From NCBI GenBank assembly GCA_934438085.1, contig CAKSBC010000003.1, forward strand, positions 1-64,000: a stretch of DNA of 64,000 nt. The letters are read 5' to 3'. The DNA is from an uncultured Lachnospiraceae bacterium (GTDB lineage: Bacteria; Bacillota; Clostridia; Lachnospirales; Lachnospiraceae). Below, one piece after another: positions 27,459-36,261 of the stretch (positions are counted from its first letter, which is position 1; every line of letters starts with the position of its first letter). The notes under the pieces were generated by a model. The model was given only the letters and a program-made list of their open reading frames with translations. It was not told where the DNA came from and did no database searches. A program made the translations under genes and the position numbers.

Positions 27459-28439
27459 ATGTGTACAGCTATAACATACAAGACCAAAGATCATTACTTC
27501 GGTCGTTCTCTCGACTATGAATTCTCTTATGCCGAGGAAGTAACCGTAACTCCGAGAAATTTTAAATTTGATTTCAGACATGTCGACTCAATACCGACTC
27601 ACTATGCACTTATCGGCATGGCTACTATCATTAATGACTATCCGCTCTATTATGATGCGACCAACGAACACGGCTTGAGCATGGCAGGACTCAATTTCCC
27701 CGGCAATGCAGTATATAAGCCGCTCACTGCTGCCGATAACATTTACAATATTTCACCATTCGAATTTATTCCATTTGTACTCGGACAATGCAAAACAGCC
27801 GATGAGGCACGCTCACTTATTGAACGCATAAACTTATGCGATACTGCATTTTCCAAGGAGCTTCCGCTTTCACCGCTTCACTGGATGATATCCGACAAGG
27901 ATAAGAGCATTGTTGTCGAAGCTATGGCCGACGGCATTCACATCCACGATGATCCTGTCGGTGTTATGACCAATAACCCGCCGTTTGATTATCAGCTGTT
28001 TAATCTCAATAACTACATGGCCTTAAGCCGTGAACAGCCTGAAAACACCTTTGCACCGGAGCTTTCACTTTCAAAATATTCAAGAGGCATGGGCGGAATG
28101 GGGCTTCCTGGCGACCTTTCCTCAATGTCCAGATTCGTAAGAGTTGCATTTACAAAAATGAATTCCGTTTCAGGTGATTCGGAATCCGAAAGCATCAGCC
28201 AGTTTTTCCACATTTTGGGCTCGGTTGAACAGACCCGCGGCCTCGTTCATCAAGGCAATGATCAGTACGAAATAACTATATACAGCTCTTGCTGTAATAC
28301 CGATAAAGGCATATATTATTATACGACGTATGAAAATTCTCAGATCTCCGGTATCGACATGCATAAGACCGATCTGGACAGCTCTGAGCTTTCACGTTAT
28401 CCGCTTATAAAAGGACAGCAGATCAGAATGCAGAATTAA
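27459..28439 (+). CDS. Choloylglycine (bile salt) hydrolase
   Basis: A 326-residue Ntn-hydrolase of the bile salt hydrolase/penicillin V acylase family. Removal of Met1 exposes the nucleophile Cys2 (MCTAITY). Other expected active-site residues are present: Arg16 and Asp19 in GRSLDYE, Asn79 in GLNF, the TNNPPFDYQLFNLNNY segment near residue 172, and Arg225. No signal peptide, so it acts in the cytoplasm. It would release glycine or taurine from conjugated bile acids, which points to a gut habitat. AAGGAGG precedes the ATG. It is followed within 21 bases by thiM. Penicillin V acylase is the alternative, but the NNPPF segment and the YSSCCNTDKGIYYYTTYEN ending favour bile salts. Confidence 0.9.
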   Translation: MCTAITYKTKDHYFGRSLDYEFSYAEEVTVTPRNFKFDFRHVDSIPTHYALIGMATIINDYPLYYDATNEHGLSMAGLNFPGNAVYKPLTAADNIYNISPFEFIPFVLGQCKTADEARSLIERINLCDTAFSKELPLSPLHWMISDKDKSIVVEAMADGIHIHDDPVGVMTNNPPFDYQLFNLNNYMALSREQPENTFAPELSLSKYSRGMGGMGLPGDLSSMSRFVRVAFTKMNSVSGDSESESISQFFHILGSVEQTRGLVHQGNDQYEITIYSSCCNTDKGIYYYTTYENSQISGIDMHKTDLDSSELSRYPLIKGQQIRMQN

Positions 28440-28460
28440 TAATAGAAAGGATCTATCAAC

Positions 28461-29282
28461 ATGCTTAAAGAATGTTTTGATAATGTCCGAGCCTCAGTAC
28501 CGCTCGTGCACAACATAACAAATTATGTCACAGTTAATGATGTAGCTAATATTTTACTTGCCTGCGGAGCAAGCCCTATAATGTCTGACGAGCCTGAAGA
28601 TGTCGTTGATATCACATCTATCTGCGGCGGTCTTAACATTAACATCGGTACTCTTAATAAGCAGAGCATAGAAGGAATGTTCAGAGCCGGCAGAAAAGCA
28701 GCAGAGCTCGGACACTCTATCCTTTTGGATCCTGTCGGCGCAGGCGCAAGCACGCTTCGCACTGAGACTGCAACGCGTCTTATGGAAGAGCTTCCTCTTA
28801 CAGTTATTAGGGGAAATATCTCCGAAATCAAAACTCTTGCTCACGGACGCGGCACAACAAAGGGCGTTGACGCTGACGTCGCTGATGCCGTAACCGAGGA
28901 AACCCTTTCTCAGGCAATTGAATTTGTTAAAGCCTTCGCCAAAAAGAGCAATGCTGTTATAGCTATAACCGGAGCCATCGATCTTGTTGCAGATGCCAAT
29001 CGCTGCTTTGTTATCAGAAATGGCCGTGCCGAAATGGGAAAGATCACAGGTACCGGCTGCCAGCTTTCCGGAATGATGACAGCATTTATTACTGCGAATA
29101 AGGATAATGTTTTAGAGGCTGCTGCCGCTGCAGTATGCGCTATGGGTCTTGCCGGCGAAATAGGCTGGTCACATATGCAGACAGGCGACGGCAACTCCAC
29201 CTACAGAAATCGTATTATTGACGCAATATGCAATATGACCGGAGATGAACTTGAAAAGGGAGCAAAATATGAAATACGATAA
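28461..29282 (+). CDS. thiM: Hydroxyethylthiazole kinase
   Basis: A 273-residue ribokinase-fold enzyme that phosphorylates 4-methyl-5-(2-hydroxyethyl)thiazole in the thiamine salvage pathway. Family motifs seen: VHNITNYVTVNDVAN at residue 17, ASPIMSDEPEDV, LDPVGAGAS, RGNISEI and TGTGCQLSG, with the conserved Cys near residue 200. AAAGGA precedes the ATG. The end of the gene overlaps thiE. No TPP riboswitch lies in front of it, so it may be cotranscribed with the bile salt hydrolase gene. Confidence 0.95.
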   Translation: MLKECFDNVRASVPLVHNITNYVTVNDVANILLACGASPIMSDEPEDVVDITSICGGLNINIGTLNKQSIEGMFRAGRKAAELGHSILLDPVGAGASTLRTETATRLMEELPLTVIRGNISEIKTLAHGRGTTKGVDADVADAVTEETLSQAIEFVKAFAKKSNAVIAITGAIDLVADANRCFVIRNGRAEMGKITGTGCQLSGMMTAFITANKDNVLEAAAAAVCAMGLAGEIGWSHMQTGDGNSTYRNRIIDAICNMTGDELEKGAKYEIR

Positions 29283-29928
29283 TAACTGCAACTGTAAATC
29301 CGAAGACCTCCTGCTCTATGCCGTAACCGATCGTCACTGGCTCGGTGATAAAACTCTTTATGAGCAGGTTGAGGAAGCTATAAAGGGCGGCGCAACCTTC
29401 ATTCAGCTTCGCGAAAAGAATCTTGATGAAGAGCATTTCCTTAAGGAAGCGCTTGAGATACAAAAACTTTGCAAAAAGTACGGCGTTCCGTTTGTTATTA
29501 ATGATAATGTTGAAATCGCAAAGAAAATCGACGCAGACGGAGTCCATGTCGGACAAAGTGATATGGAGGCTCTTAATGTCAGAGAGCTTTTAGGTCCGGA
29601 TAAGATAATAGGTGTTTCTACTCAGACTGTAGAGCAGGCATTAAAGGCCGAAGCTCACGGAGCTGACTATCTCGGAGTTGGCGCAGTCTTTCCTACAGGC
29701 TCAAAGGATGATGCAGAAGTTTTAGACCGCTCCACTCTTAAAGCTATTTGCGATGCAGTTCATATCCCTGTAATCGCCATCGGCGGAATCACCCATGACA
29801 ATGTCAAGGAACTCCGTGGAAGCGGTATCTGCGGAATCGCAGTAATAAGCGCTATATTTGCTCAGCCTGATATCGAACATGCTGCCGGTGAACTTAAAAA
29901 AGCTGTCATTGATATGCTTAAAAAGTAA
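29269..29928 (+). CDS. thiE: Thiamine phosphate synthase
   Basis: A TIM-barrel enzyme that joins hydroxymethylpyrimidine diphosphate and thiazole phosphate to thiamine phosphate. Motifs in order: YAVTDRHW, FIQLREKN, VINDNVEIA, DGVHVGQSDM, GVSTQT, GADYLGVGAVFPTGSK and PVIAIGGI. AAAAGGGAG before the ATG at 29269 supports this start, giving 219 residues and a 14-base overlap with thiM. It completes a minimal salvage pair thiM-thiE; thiD is not in the window. Confidence 0.95.
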   Translation: MKYDNNCNCKSEDLLLYAVTDRHWLGDKTLYEQVEEAIKGGATFIQLREKNLDEEHFLKEALEIQKLCKKYGVPFVINDNVEIAKKIDADGVHVGQSDMEALNVRELLGPDKIIGVSTQTVEQALKAEAHGADYLGVGAVFPTGSKDDAEVLDRSTLKAICDAVHIPVIAIGGITHDNVKELRGSGICGIAVISAIFAQPDIEHAAGELKKAVIDMLKK

Positions 29929-30027
29929 CTTGCTCAATAAAAAAATATATTTGCCTGAGTTTTAATTATGAGGTGACTCCCTACACAAAAATTGTCATAC
30001 CTGAATTATAACGATTGTAAGGCCTAC

Positions 30028-30130
30028 TCATTATCTAAAACCTTATCAAAATACGGTTTTAGATAATGAAAAGCCCTTCCTGGAATGTGCAAAGCAAAAG
30101 CTTAACACAGACCCGGAAGGGCTTATTTTT
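30028..30130 (+). terminator. Two tandem hairpins, the second a terminator
   Basis: First a perfect 15-bp inverted repeat (30028-30042 with 30055-30069, arm TCATTATCTAAAACC), then directly a second stem AAGCCCTTCC/GGAAGGGCTT (30071-30080 with 30115-30124) followed by five T. The second ends the thiamine transcript. The first has no obvious role and could form an alternative structure. The 286 bases between thiE and the phosphatase gene hold nothing else I can identify. Confidence 0.8.
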
Positions 30131-30214
30131 CCAAGTTAAATCTGCTAATCAGGCTTGTATGCTTGGCTGATTTACACTTCAAAACAACACTTTTTGTCCA
30201 CCCTTACTTACTGT

Positions 30215-30754
30215 TTAAAATTCATACTTAACTATTTCGCAGTTTGCCACTCCAAACCCGGCATATTCCTCATTTGTCATATCATAAAAATATGAATTAA
30301 CAACTCTCGCTATACCGTTGTGGGCAACTAAAATATATGTCCTGCTTTCAGACTCCTTTTTCAGCTCATCTAAAAGGTTATATATGCGCTGTGCTACTCT
30401 GAGCATTGATTCTCCGCCATCATAGCTATCTGTAAAGACCTGCTTTGCCTTTAGAAATTCTGCCCCGTCTCTCGGTGTAGATTCCCATTTACCGAAATTC
30501 TGCTCAATAAGTCTTTGCTCTTTTCTTGCCGGAATTCCTGTTATATCAGAAATATGCTTAGCAGTATCTGCTGCTCGAATAAGAGGGGAATACAGTATAA
30601 GATCAGCTTTTATTCCTTCTTTTAAGATTCTGCGCCCGGTCTCAATCGCCTGTTCATGTCCCTTATCCGTGAGTGCAATATCCGTAGCCCCGCAGATTTT
30701 GTTTTCCACATTCCACACGGTCTGCCCATGCCTTATAAAATATATATGTCCCAT
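30215..30754 (-). CDS. Histidine phosphatase family protein
   Basis: A 179-residue member of the phosphoglycerate-mutase-like phosphatases. The catalytic RHG with His9 is in YFIRHGQTVWN; Arg60, Glu84 and His145 complete the pocket. Small members of this family act as phosphoserine, alpha-ribazole or general sugar phosphatases; there are no cobalamin genes nearby, so the substrate is open. Its ribosome site is weak. It is a single gene between the tandem hairpins and the anion permease. Confidence 0.88.
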   Translation of the reverse strand: MGHIYFIRHGQTVWNVENKICGATDIALTDKGHEQAIETGRRILKEGIKADLILYSPLIRAADTAKHISDITGIPARKEQRLIEQNFGKWESTPRDGAEFLKAKQVFTDSYDGGESMLRVAQRIYNLLDELKKESESRTYILVAHNGIARVVNSYFYDMTNEEYAGFGVANCEIVKYEF

Positions 30755-30877
30755 TATTTATAACACCGTGAAAAATGATCAAGGATTGCCAGTAACTTCT
30801 TCATAATCTCTCTCCTCTTCAGCTATATACTTATTTATTCTAATAAATCATTTTTTAACTATACCACTATGGGAGAA

Positions 30878-32095
30878 TTATTGAAACACAACTACCACTG
30901 CCAGATACAGTATTACCAGCAATGCTAAATTGATTAATGTAAATCTGCGCACAAACTTCCCGGTCTCCGCAAAGCTTTGTGCCGCATACAACTTATAGGT
31001 TATTAGACTTGCCATTGACGCTATCAAAGTTCCGAGTCCGCCTATATTTGTTCCGAGTATAAGTGCTCTGCCGTTTGCTGTAAAATTCGATAACAGCACT
31101 GCTGCCGGAACATTGCTTATTATCTGCGAAACAACTATAGAAATAAGCAATGCTCTGCCTTTAATAAGCTGTTCGATCAGGTTGCTGACCGCAGTAAGCT
31201 TTCCCATATTTCCGGAGAAAATAAAGAAAAACACAAAGGTCAAAAGCAGGAGGTAGTCAACATTTCTCAATGCTTTTCTGTCTGTTATCAACATTGCGGC
31301 GGTTATGCCAACAAATAACACATATTCATTAAAAACTTTTGCCACCGTCAAAATACAAAGTACAAATAACAGAAGGAATATGAGCAGCTTCATTTCCTTC
31401 GTCTTTTCATTGTTTTTATAAGAAGTTGAGATCGAAGCCTGTAGTTGTGCTTGACCGACTGTTATATTTGCATTTTCCTTAGTTGCCTGACTCTGACCTC
31501 CATCAAAATCACATTTTACTGCAGGCACATTACTGCTGCCTTTCCCCATGCTGAAAAACGTCAGCAAAACTATAAGCAGCAGCGACAATATAAACAGCGG
31601 CAGCATCAGCTTTATAAAATCCGGCATGGTGTATCCATATTTCGCATAGAGATATAGATTTTGCGGATTTCCGAGCGGTGTCAGCATGCTTCCTAAATTC
31701 GCTGCAACCGTTTCCATTACAAGACAGTTTATAAGATCTTTGCCGACACAGCCCAATCTTTCAAATGTCATTATCGTAAACGGCACCATGGTTACAAGTG
31801 TCACATCATTGGTTATAAACATACTTAAAGCCATGCATGTCAGCACAAGCAGAAGTGCTACCGTTCTTTGATCATGTGCTCTTTTTAAAAGTGAAGCACT
31901 CATAGTATCAAATACACCTATATCCTTAAAGCCCTGTACGACTGCCATAAGACAATACAGCAATATAAGCACCCTGAAATTTATGTATTCTAAATATCCT
32001 GTATTCACCGGTACGAAAAATACAGACAGGAGCGCTGCCGCCCCTGCCACACATAAAACAGTTTCTTTTTTGAAAAATTCTTTAATTGCCGTCAT
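30878..32095 (-). CDS. SLC13/CitM-type anion permease
   Basis: A 405-residue polytopic protein of the ion transporter superfamily (SLC13, ArsB and CitMHS relatives). FITNDVTLVTMVPF near residue 95 and SQIISNVPAAVLLSNF near residue 325 are the paired re-entrant substrate-site motifs, and NLGSMLTPLGNPQNLYLY near residue 135 is typical. It could carry di- or tricarboxylates, sulfate or a similar anion. It begins six bases after the K+ channel gene, so the two probably form an operon. A polar insert near residues 190-225 separates two membrane bundles. Confidence 0.82.
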   Translation of the reverse strand: MTAIKEFFKKETVLCVAGAAALLSVFFVPVNTGYLEYINFRVLILLYCLMAVVQGFKDIGVFDTMSASLLKRAHDQRTVALLLVLTCMALSMFITNDVTLVTMVPFTIMTFERLGCVGKDLINCLVMETVAANLGSMLTPLGNPQNLYLYAKYGYTMPDFIKLMLPLFILSLLLIVLLTFFSMGKGSSNVPAVKCDFDGGQSQATKENANITVGQAQLQASISTSYKNNEKTKEMKLLIFLLLFVLCILTVAKVFNEYVLFVGITAAMLITDRKALRNVDYLLLLTFVFFFIFSGNMGKLTAVSNLIEQLIKGRALLISIVVSQIISNVPAAVLLSNFTANGRALILGTNIGGLGTLIASMASLITYKLYAAQSFAETGKFVRRFTLINLALLVILYLAVVVVFQ

Positions 32096-32101
32096 AACTT
32101 C

Positions 32102-33139
32102 TTATCTTTTAATTTTCGGAAAATGTTCCTGCGTAGAAGAGGCTACATTATACTCTTTACCTTCCAGACTTTGACAGACTATAATATCCCCGTTTTTTAT
32201 AACCGTCGCAGGCATTGGCAGCAGGACCTCTGAATTCCTGATTATAAGTGAAATGGAGATGTCATTCTGCTCTTCTATCTCTGCAGCTGTTTTGTCCAGC
32301 ATATCACTTTCCTTGTTGATTGATATTGTCGCAAGCTCATGCTGTTTTTTGCAGCCCGGATTCGTCTGTGCCTGAAGCTCCGTGTACTGCTCCACAAAGC
32401 CCGCCGAAATAATACCGGTCGGTATGGCTACAACACCGACACCAAGCAGCGAAATTAGTATTGCCATTAATTTCCCTATAAATGTCACCGGATAAATGTC
32501 TCCGTACCCCACGGTAAGTATAGTCGAAATACTCCACCAGATACCTGAAAAGGCATTTGTAAATACTTCCGGCTGCGCGTCATGCTCCACACTATACATT
32601 CCGAGAGATGAGAACATCATAAGTATCAGCAGGATAAATAATGATGAGATAATCTGATTTTTCTTTTTTATTAGTACTGACGTTATAGCATTAAAGGAGT
32701 CATAGTTGGTATTGATCCTGAAAAGATGCAGTATTCTTACCACTCTCAGCATTCTGAATGCAATAAATCCCGAGAAAACTATAAATGGCAGGATAGTACA
32801 AAGATCCACTATGCCATCATACGATACTATAAATTTAAGTATTGCCTTTATCCTTCCTCTTCCCGGATAAAGATATTCAGCGGTCCACAATCTAAGTACA
32901 TATTCGATACAAAATATCACCAATGTAACTTTTTCAAGGCACTCAAACATCGACTGCCAGCTGTTTAACTGGTCAAAGGTCTCCAAAAACAGCGTTGCAA
33001 TATTTACAAGTATCGTAAGCACTATGAAATAATCAAACGCCCTGCTCGGAAGATCATCCTTACTTCCTATCTGGATAATATTAAATATCTGTTTTTTATT
33101 GATCTTCACCGAATCCTTCTCCGCAATCAGGTTTTTCAT
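32102..33139 (-). CDS. Voltage-gated-type K+ channel
   Basis: 345 residues with six membrane segments. S4 carries regularly spaced arginines (FRMLRVVRILHLFR) and the pore has the selectivity filter TVGYGD near residue 214. The C-terminal cytoplasmic part ends in a TrkA-C-like domain (MPATVIKNGDIIVC), a regulator of K+ conductance in other channels. It should control membrane potential or K+ flux. No good ribosome site precedes the ATG. It is cotranscribed with the anion permease. Confidence 0.9.
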   Translation of the reverse strand: MKNLIAEKDSVKINKKQIFNIIQIGSKDDLPSRAFDYFIVLTILVNIATLFLETFDQLNSWQSMFECLEKVTLVIFCIEYVLRLWTAEYLYPGRGRIKAILKFIVSYDGIVDLCTILPFIVFSGFIAFRMLRVVRILHLFRINTNYDSFNAITSVLIKKKNQIISSLFILLILMMFSSLGMYSVEHDAQPEVFTNAFSGIWWSISTILTVGYGDIYPVTFIGKLMAILISLLGVGVVAIPTGIISAGFVEQYTELQAQTNPGCKKQHELATISINKESDMLDKTAAEIEEQNDISISLIIRNSEVLLPMPATVIKNGDIIVCQSLEGKEYNVASSTQEHFPKIKR

Positions 33140-33265
33140 TTGTCTTATGAAAGATTATAGACTACAATACCCGATTGTAATACTTATAATTGCATTTTTA
33201 AACATGAATATCACTCACTATCCTGCTATGGTTCCACTGCACAGCCTTGCAATTCAGCACCAAAA

Positions 33266-33313
33266 GTTATACCCCATTATACCCTCGAAAGCAAAGGTAT
33301 AATAGGGTATAAC
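33266..33313. repeat. 18-bp inverted repeat between the K+ channel and hydrolase genes
   Basis: Arms 33266-33283 and 33296-33313 (GTTATACCC...ATTATACC) are complementary at 17 of 18 positions with a twelve-base loop. Each arm itself contains two TATACC units. It has no T-tail, so a protein-binding site or strong RNA stem is as likely as a terminator for the minus-strand importer operon. Confidence 0.6.
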
Positions 33314-33347
33314 ATCCGGTATGTTTATTCCTGATTATTCTCTAAGT

Positions 33348-34379
33348 TTAAATTTCCTTTATTCCATCGGTATATGCAAGCGCCATCATATCAAATCCCG
33401 GTTTTGCATAAATTCCGCTATTGAGATACAGAACAAGTCCATCCTTTTTTGCTGTATAAGTGTATAGTGTATTGCCGTAAAAATCCTCTATCCTTCCGAG
33501 TATCTCTCCCTTTTTAAACCATTGATTCGCCTCTACCATAGACACCCACATGCCGTCTGCCTCACCTCCGAGATAATCATTGTCGCCGCAGACGATTTTT
33601 TTACATATCATTTGCGGATTCAGTTCGGCCTTGTGATAAATTCCAAGATGATCAAGGATAAGGAAAATGTTGCGCATATCAAGATCTATCCATTCCTTGC
33701 AGGCAAGACTTGAATGGCCTGTCTCAATAATAAATCCCGGAACATCAAACTGTCTTGCCGCCCAATGCACCTCTCCTTTTTCTGCTTTTGAAATAACAAT
33801 ATGCGGTATATCAACAGCTAAAGCAGCTTTATAAGATGCCTCTTCCGACTTACAGTTTATCGGATAAAATAACAGTGGATACATAAATTCACCATTACCG
33901 CCGCTATGAAAATCACAGCAAAAATCGATATATGGGAATATATTTTTAACGAAATATGCCGCAATTCTCTCTCCCTGTGTACCATTCTCGTCACCTGGAT
34001 AATTGCCGTTAAGGTTCGCATCATCCTCATAAACAAGTCCGTTCGTACGCATATTAAACCCTGATACATTAACATTATGAATCAGGATTATATTGCCTGA
34101 AACCTCCATGGGATCAATTTCCTTTGCAGCATGAACGACTGCAGCCACTCCCGGAAACTCACCCGCATGTATTCCGGCTGTAAAAAGCGCCGTTTTGCCA
34201 GGTTTTTTTCCGCAAATCAATGTTGCCGGCATTTCATAATTATTTGTCCCCTGTGCGACCTCAACATTTTCAGGAATATTCGTCACTTTTCCGACATGTG
34301 TAAGATCTCCCATGTCTACGCCTAATATAACCTGCTTTTTTGTTCCGGGCTCCAACTCAAAACCGCATATTTTAAACAT
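33348..34379 (-). CDS. AstE/AspA-like zinc amidohydrolase
   Basis: A 343-residue member of the succinylglutamate desuccinylase/aspartoacylase (M14-like) family. The zinc ligands are visible in GIHAGEFPG (HxxE near residues 71-74) and DFHSGGNGE near residue 157; NLNGNYPG lies between them. Family members hydrolyse N-acyl amino acids or related amides in the cytoplasm. It is the last gene of an operon with an oligopeptide-type ABC importer, so it probably processes the imported compound. AAGGAG precedes the ATG. The substrate is unknown; context suggests an amino-acid conjugate. Confidence 0.85.
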   Translation of the reverse strand: MFKICGFELEPGTKKQVILGVDMGDLTHVGKVTNIPENVEVAQGTNNYEMPATLICGKKPGKTALFTAGIHAGEFPGVAAVVHAAKEIDPMEVSGNIILIHNVNVSGFNMRTNGLVYEDDANLNGNYPGDENGTQGERIAAYFVKNIFPYIDFCCDFHSGGNGEFMYPLLFYPINCKSEEASYKAALAVDIPHIVISKAEKGEVHWAARQFDVPGFIIETGHSSLACKEWIDLDMRNIFLILDHLGIYHKAELNPQMICKKIVCGDNDYLGGEADGMWVSMVEANQWFKKGEILGRIEDFYGNTLYTYTAKKDGLVLYLNSGIYAKPGFDMMALAYTDGIKEI

Positions 34380-34440
34380 AATAATCTTCTCCTTAATTAC
34401 GGCTGGCTTGTTTTCATAATAACAATATCTAAATATGTTT

Positions 34441-35406
34441 TTATTTATTTTTAAACTTGTGACAGGCTATCATGTGACCTTCTTCAACTTCATAGTAGTC
34501 CGGCTTTTCTTCTTCACATATGCGCATGCACTGATCGCATCTGTTTCTGAACGGGCATCCGCTCGGGACATGAAGCGGACTCGGAATCTCCGACTCAATG
34601 CTCTCGATCTTCTTTGAAAAATCCATGTCTAATGAAAAAATCGAATCAATAAGAGCCCTTGTATATGGATGAGCAAATTCCTGCCCAAGTCTGCGGCTTG
34701 GAACGATCTCCACAACATTTCCCAAATACATTATGATGATTCGATGTGACATTGATCGAATAAGGGCAATGTCATGGCATACAAATATAATTGTGATATT
34801 CTTTTCTTTTTGAAGTCTCAGCAGCAGATCCACTATACTTTTCTGTACAGATACATCCAATGCAGACGTTGCTTCGTCAAGTACGAGTACCTCCGGATCT
34901 ATAGCTAAGGATCTTGCAATACCCACTCTTTGTCTTTGACCTCCGGAAAGCTGGAATGGATATCTGTCTTTAAACTCTGCAGGCAGTTCAACCATCTTTA
35001 AAAGTTCTTCCGCTTTTTCATCCACCTGTGATGAATTGATCTCTCCGTAATTCAGCAATGACTCACATATTATCCTTTTTATTGTCATTTTCGGATTGAA
35101 TGATCCATCCGGGTCCTGAAACACCATTTGTATGTGCTTTCTGCTCTGGCGTTTTTCTTCTCCCTTAAGTTCAGACAGATCTTTTCCTTTGAACAATATC
35201 TGGCCTTCTGTCGGATTTTCCATCTGCAGTATCATTCGTATAAATGTTGATTTTCCGCATCCGGATTCTCCAACAATTCCAAGTGTCTCTCCCTTATAAA
35301 TATCAAGGTTTATGGAATTATTGGCTTTAAGCTTAATACCCTTGCCTAAATCAAAGCTTTTAGATACATTTACTGCTTTTATAATTACTTCTTTATTATC
35401 AGACAT
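34441..35406 (-). CDS. Opp/Dpp-type ABC importer ATPase (OppF-like)
   Basis: A nucleotide-binding subunit of about 321 residues. Walker A GESGCGKST, signature LSGGQRQR and Walker B VLVLDEATSALD are all present, followed by the oligopeptide C-terminal domain with a Cys cluster (CPFRNRCDQCMRIC). GGTGAG before the ATG at 35406 favours that start over an ATG twelve bases upstream, giving an eight-base overlap with the partner ATPase gene. It pairs with the OppD-like subunit to power peptide or opine uptake. Confidence 0.92.
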   Translation of the reverse strand: MSDNKEVIIKAVNVSKSFDLGKGIKLKANNSINLDIYKGETLGIVGESGCGKSTFIRMILQMENPTEGQILFKGKDLSELKGEEKRQSRKHIQMVFQDPDGSFNPKMTIKRIICESLLNYGEINSSQVDEKAEELLKMVELPAEFKDRYPFQLSGGQRQRVGIARSLAIDPEVLVLDEATSALDVSVQKSIVDLLLRLQKEKNITIIFVCHDIALIRSMSHRIIIMYLGNVVEIVPSRRLGQEFAHPYTRALIDSIFSLDMDFSKKIESIESEIPSPLHVPSGCPFRNRCDQCMRICEEEKPDYYEVEEGHMIACHKFKNK

Positions 35407-36184
35407 ATATCTCACCATCCATTACCGGGATCGCCTCTATAAGCTTCTTAGTATAATCCATTTTTGGATGCTTCAAAATCTCATCACGTGTTCCGCTTTC
35501 AACTACACTGCCGTTTTTCATTACAAGGATTTTATCCGACACATAGGCCGCCACTCCCAGGTTATGGGTTACCATTATTACCGAAGAATGGTACATATCT
35601 CTCATCAACAGAATCTGACGAACTATCTGTGCCTGAATCGTAACATCAAGTGCGCTTGTCGGCTCATCAGCTAATAGAAGCTTAGGTGCAAAGCTCATAG
35701 CCATTGCGATTCCTATACGCTGTCTTTGTCCTCCCGATAACTGGAACGGATAACTGCGCATAATGCGTGCACTGTCAGGAAGACTCATTAATGTAAGCAT
35801 AGATTCTGCTTTTTTTCGCGCTTCATCTTTGCTTAATTTCTTATCATGAATTCTAAGATATTCCTGAAACTGTGACCCAATTCTGCGTATAGGATTCAGC
35901 ATTGCACCACAATCCTGGAAAATCATCGATATTTCGCTGCCTCTTAAGGTTTTCATTTCCTTGTCGGTCAGTTTTGAAAGATCTCTTCCATCATATATGA
36001 CGGCGCCGGATTCTATTTTTCCGTTTCCCGGAAGAAGCCCCATAATTGCTCTTACAACAGTTGTCTTTCCGCTTCCGCTTTCACCAACAAGGCTGACGAT
36101 TTCTCCCGGTTTTACCGATAGATTAAAATGTTCAATAACACGATTATCTCCGTATGAAATTGTCATATCGTTTATATCTAACAT
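35399..36184 (-). CDS. Opp/Dpp-type ABC importer ATPase (OppD-like)
   Basis: A 261-residue ATPase subunit with Walker A GESGSGKTT, signature LSGGQRQR and Walker B LLLADEPTSALD. It lacks the long C-terminal oligopeptide extension present in its partner. CGAGGA precedes the ATG. It is separated from the upstream binding-protein gene by a hairpin, which probably lowers its expression relative to the binding protein. It is translationally coupled to the OppF-like gene. Confidence 0.92.
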   Translation of the reverse strand: MLDINDMTISYGDNRVIEHFNLSVKPGEIVSLVGESGSGKTTVVRAIMGLLPGNGKIESGAVIYDGRDLSKLTDKEMKTLRGSEISMIFQDCGAMLNPIRRIGSQFQEYLRIHDKKLSKDEARKKAESMLTLMSLPDSARIMRSYPFQLSGGQRQRIGIAMAMSFAPKLLLADEPTSALDVTIQAQIVRQILLMRDMYHSSVIMVTHNLGVAAYVSDKILVMKNGSVVESGTRDEILKHPKMDYTKKLIEAIPVMDGEIYV

Positions 36185-36210
36185 TAATTATTCCTCGCTG
36201 ATGAAAAATT

Positions 36211-36240
36211 CCCTGCAGCAGCTTTTACACTGCTGCAAGG
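36211..36240 (-). terminator. Intercistronic hairpin after the first binding-protein gene
   Basis: On the minus strand an 11-bp stem (36230-36240 with 36211-36221, core GCAGCAG/CTGCTGC) with an eight-base loop lies between the binding-protein and ATPase genes. There is no real T-run. It probably stabilises upstream mRNA or partially terminates, giving excess binding protein. Confidence 0.65.
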
Positions 36241-36261
36241 TAGTTTAGCCTTTAATTAAAA

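Noticed and set aside
28440..28460. TPP riboswitch before thiM
   Set aside because: Only 21 bases separate it from the preceding gene, and no CUGAGA or ACCUGA-type core is seen nearby.
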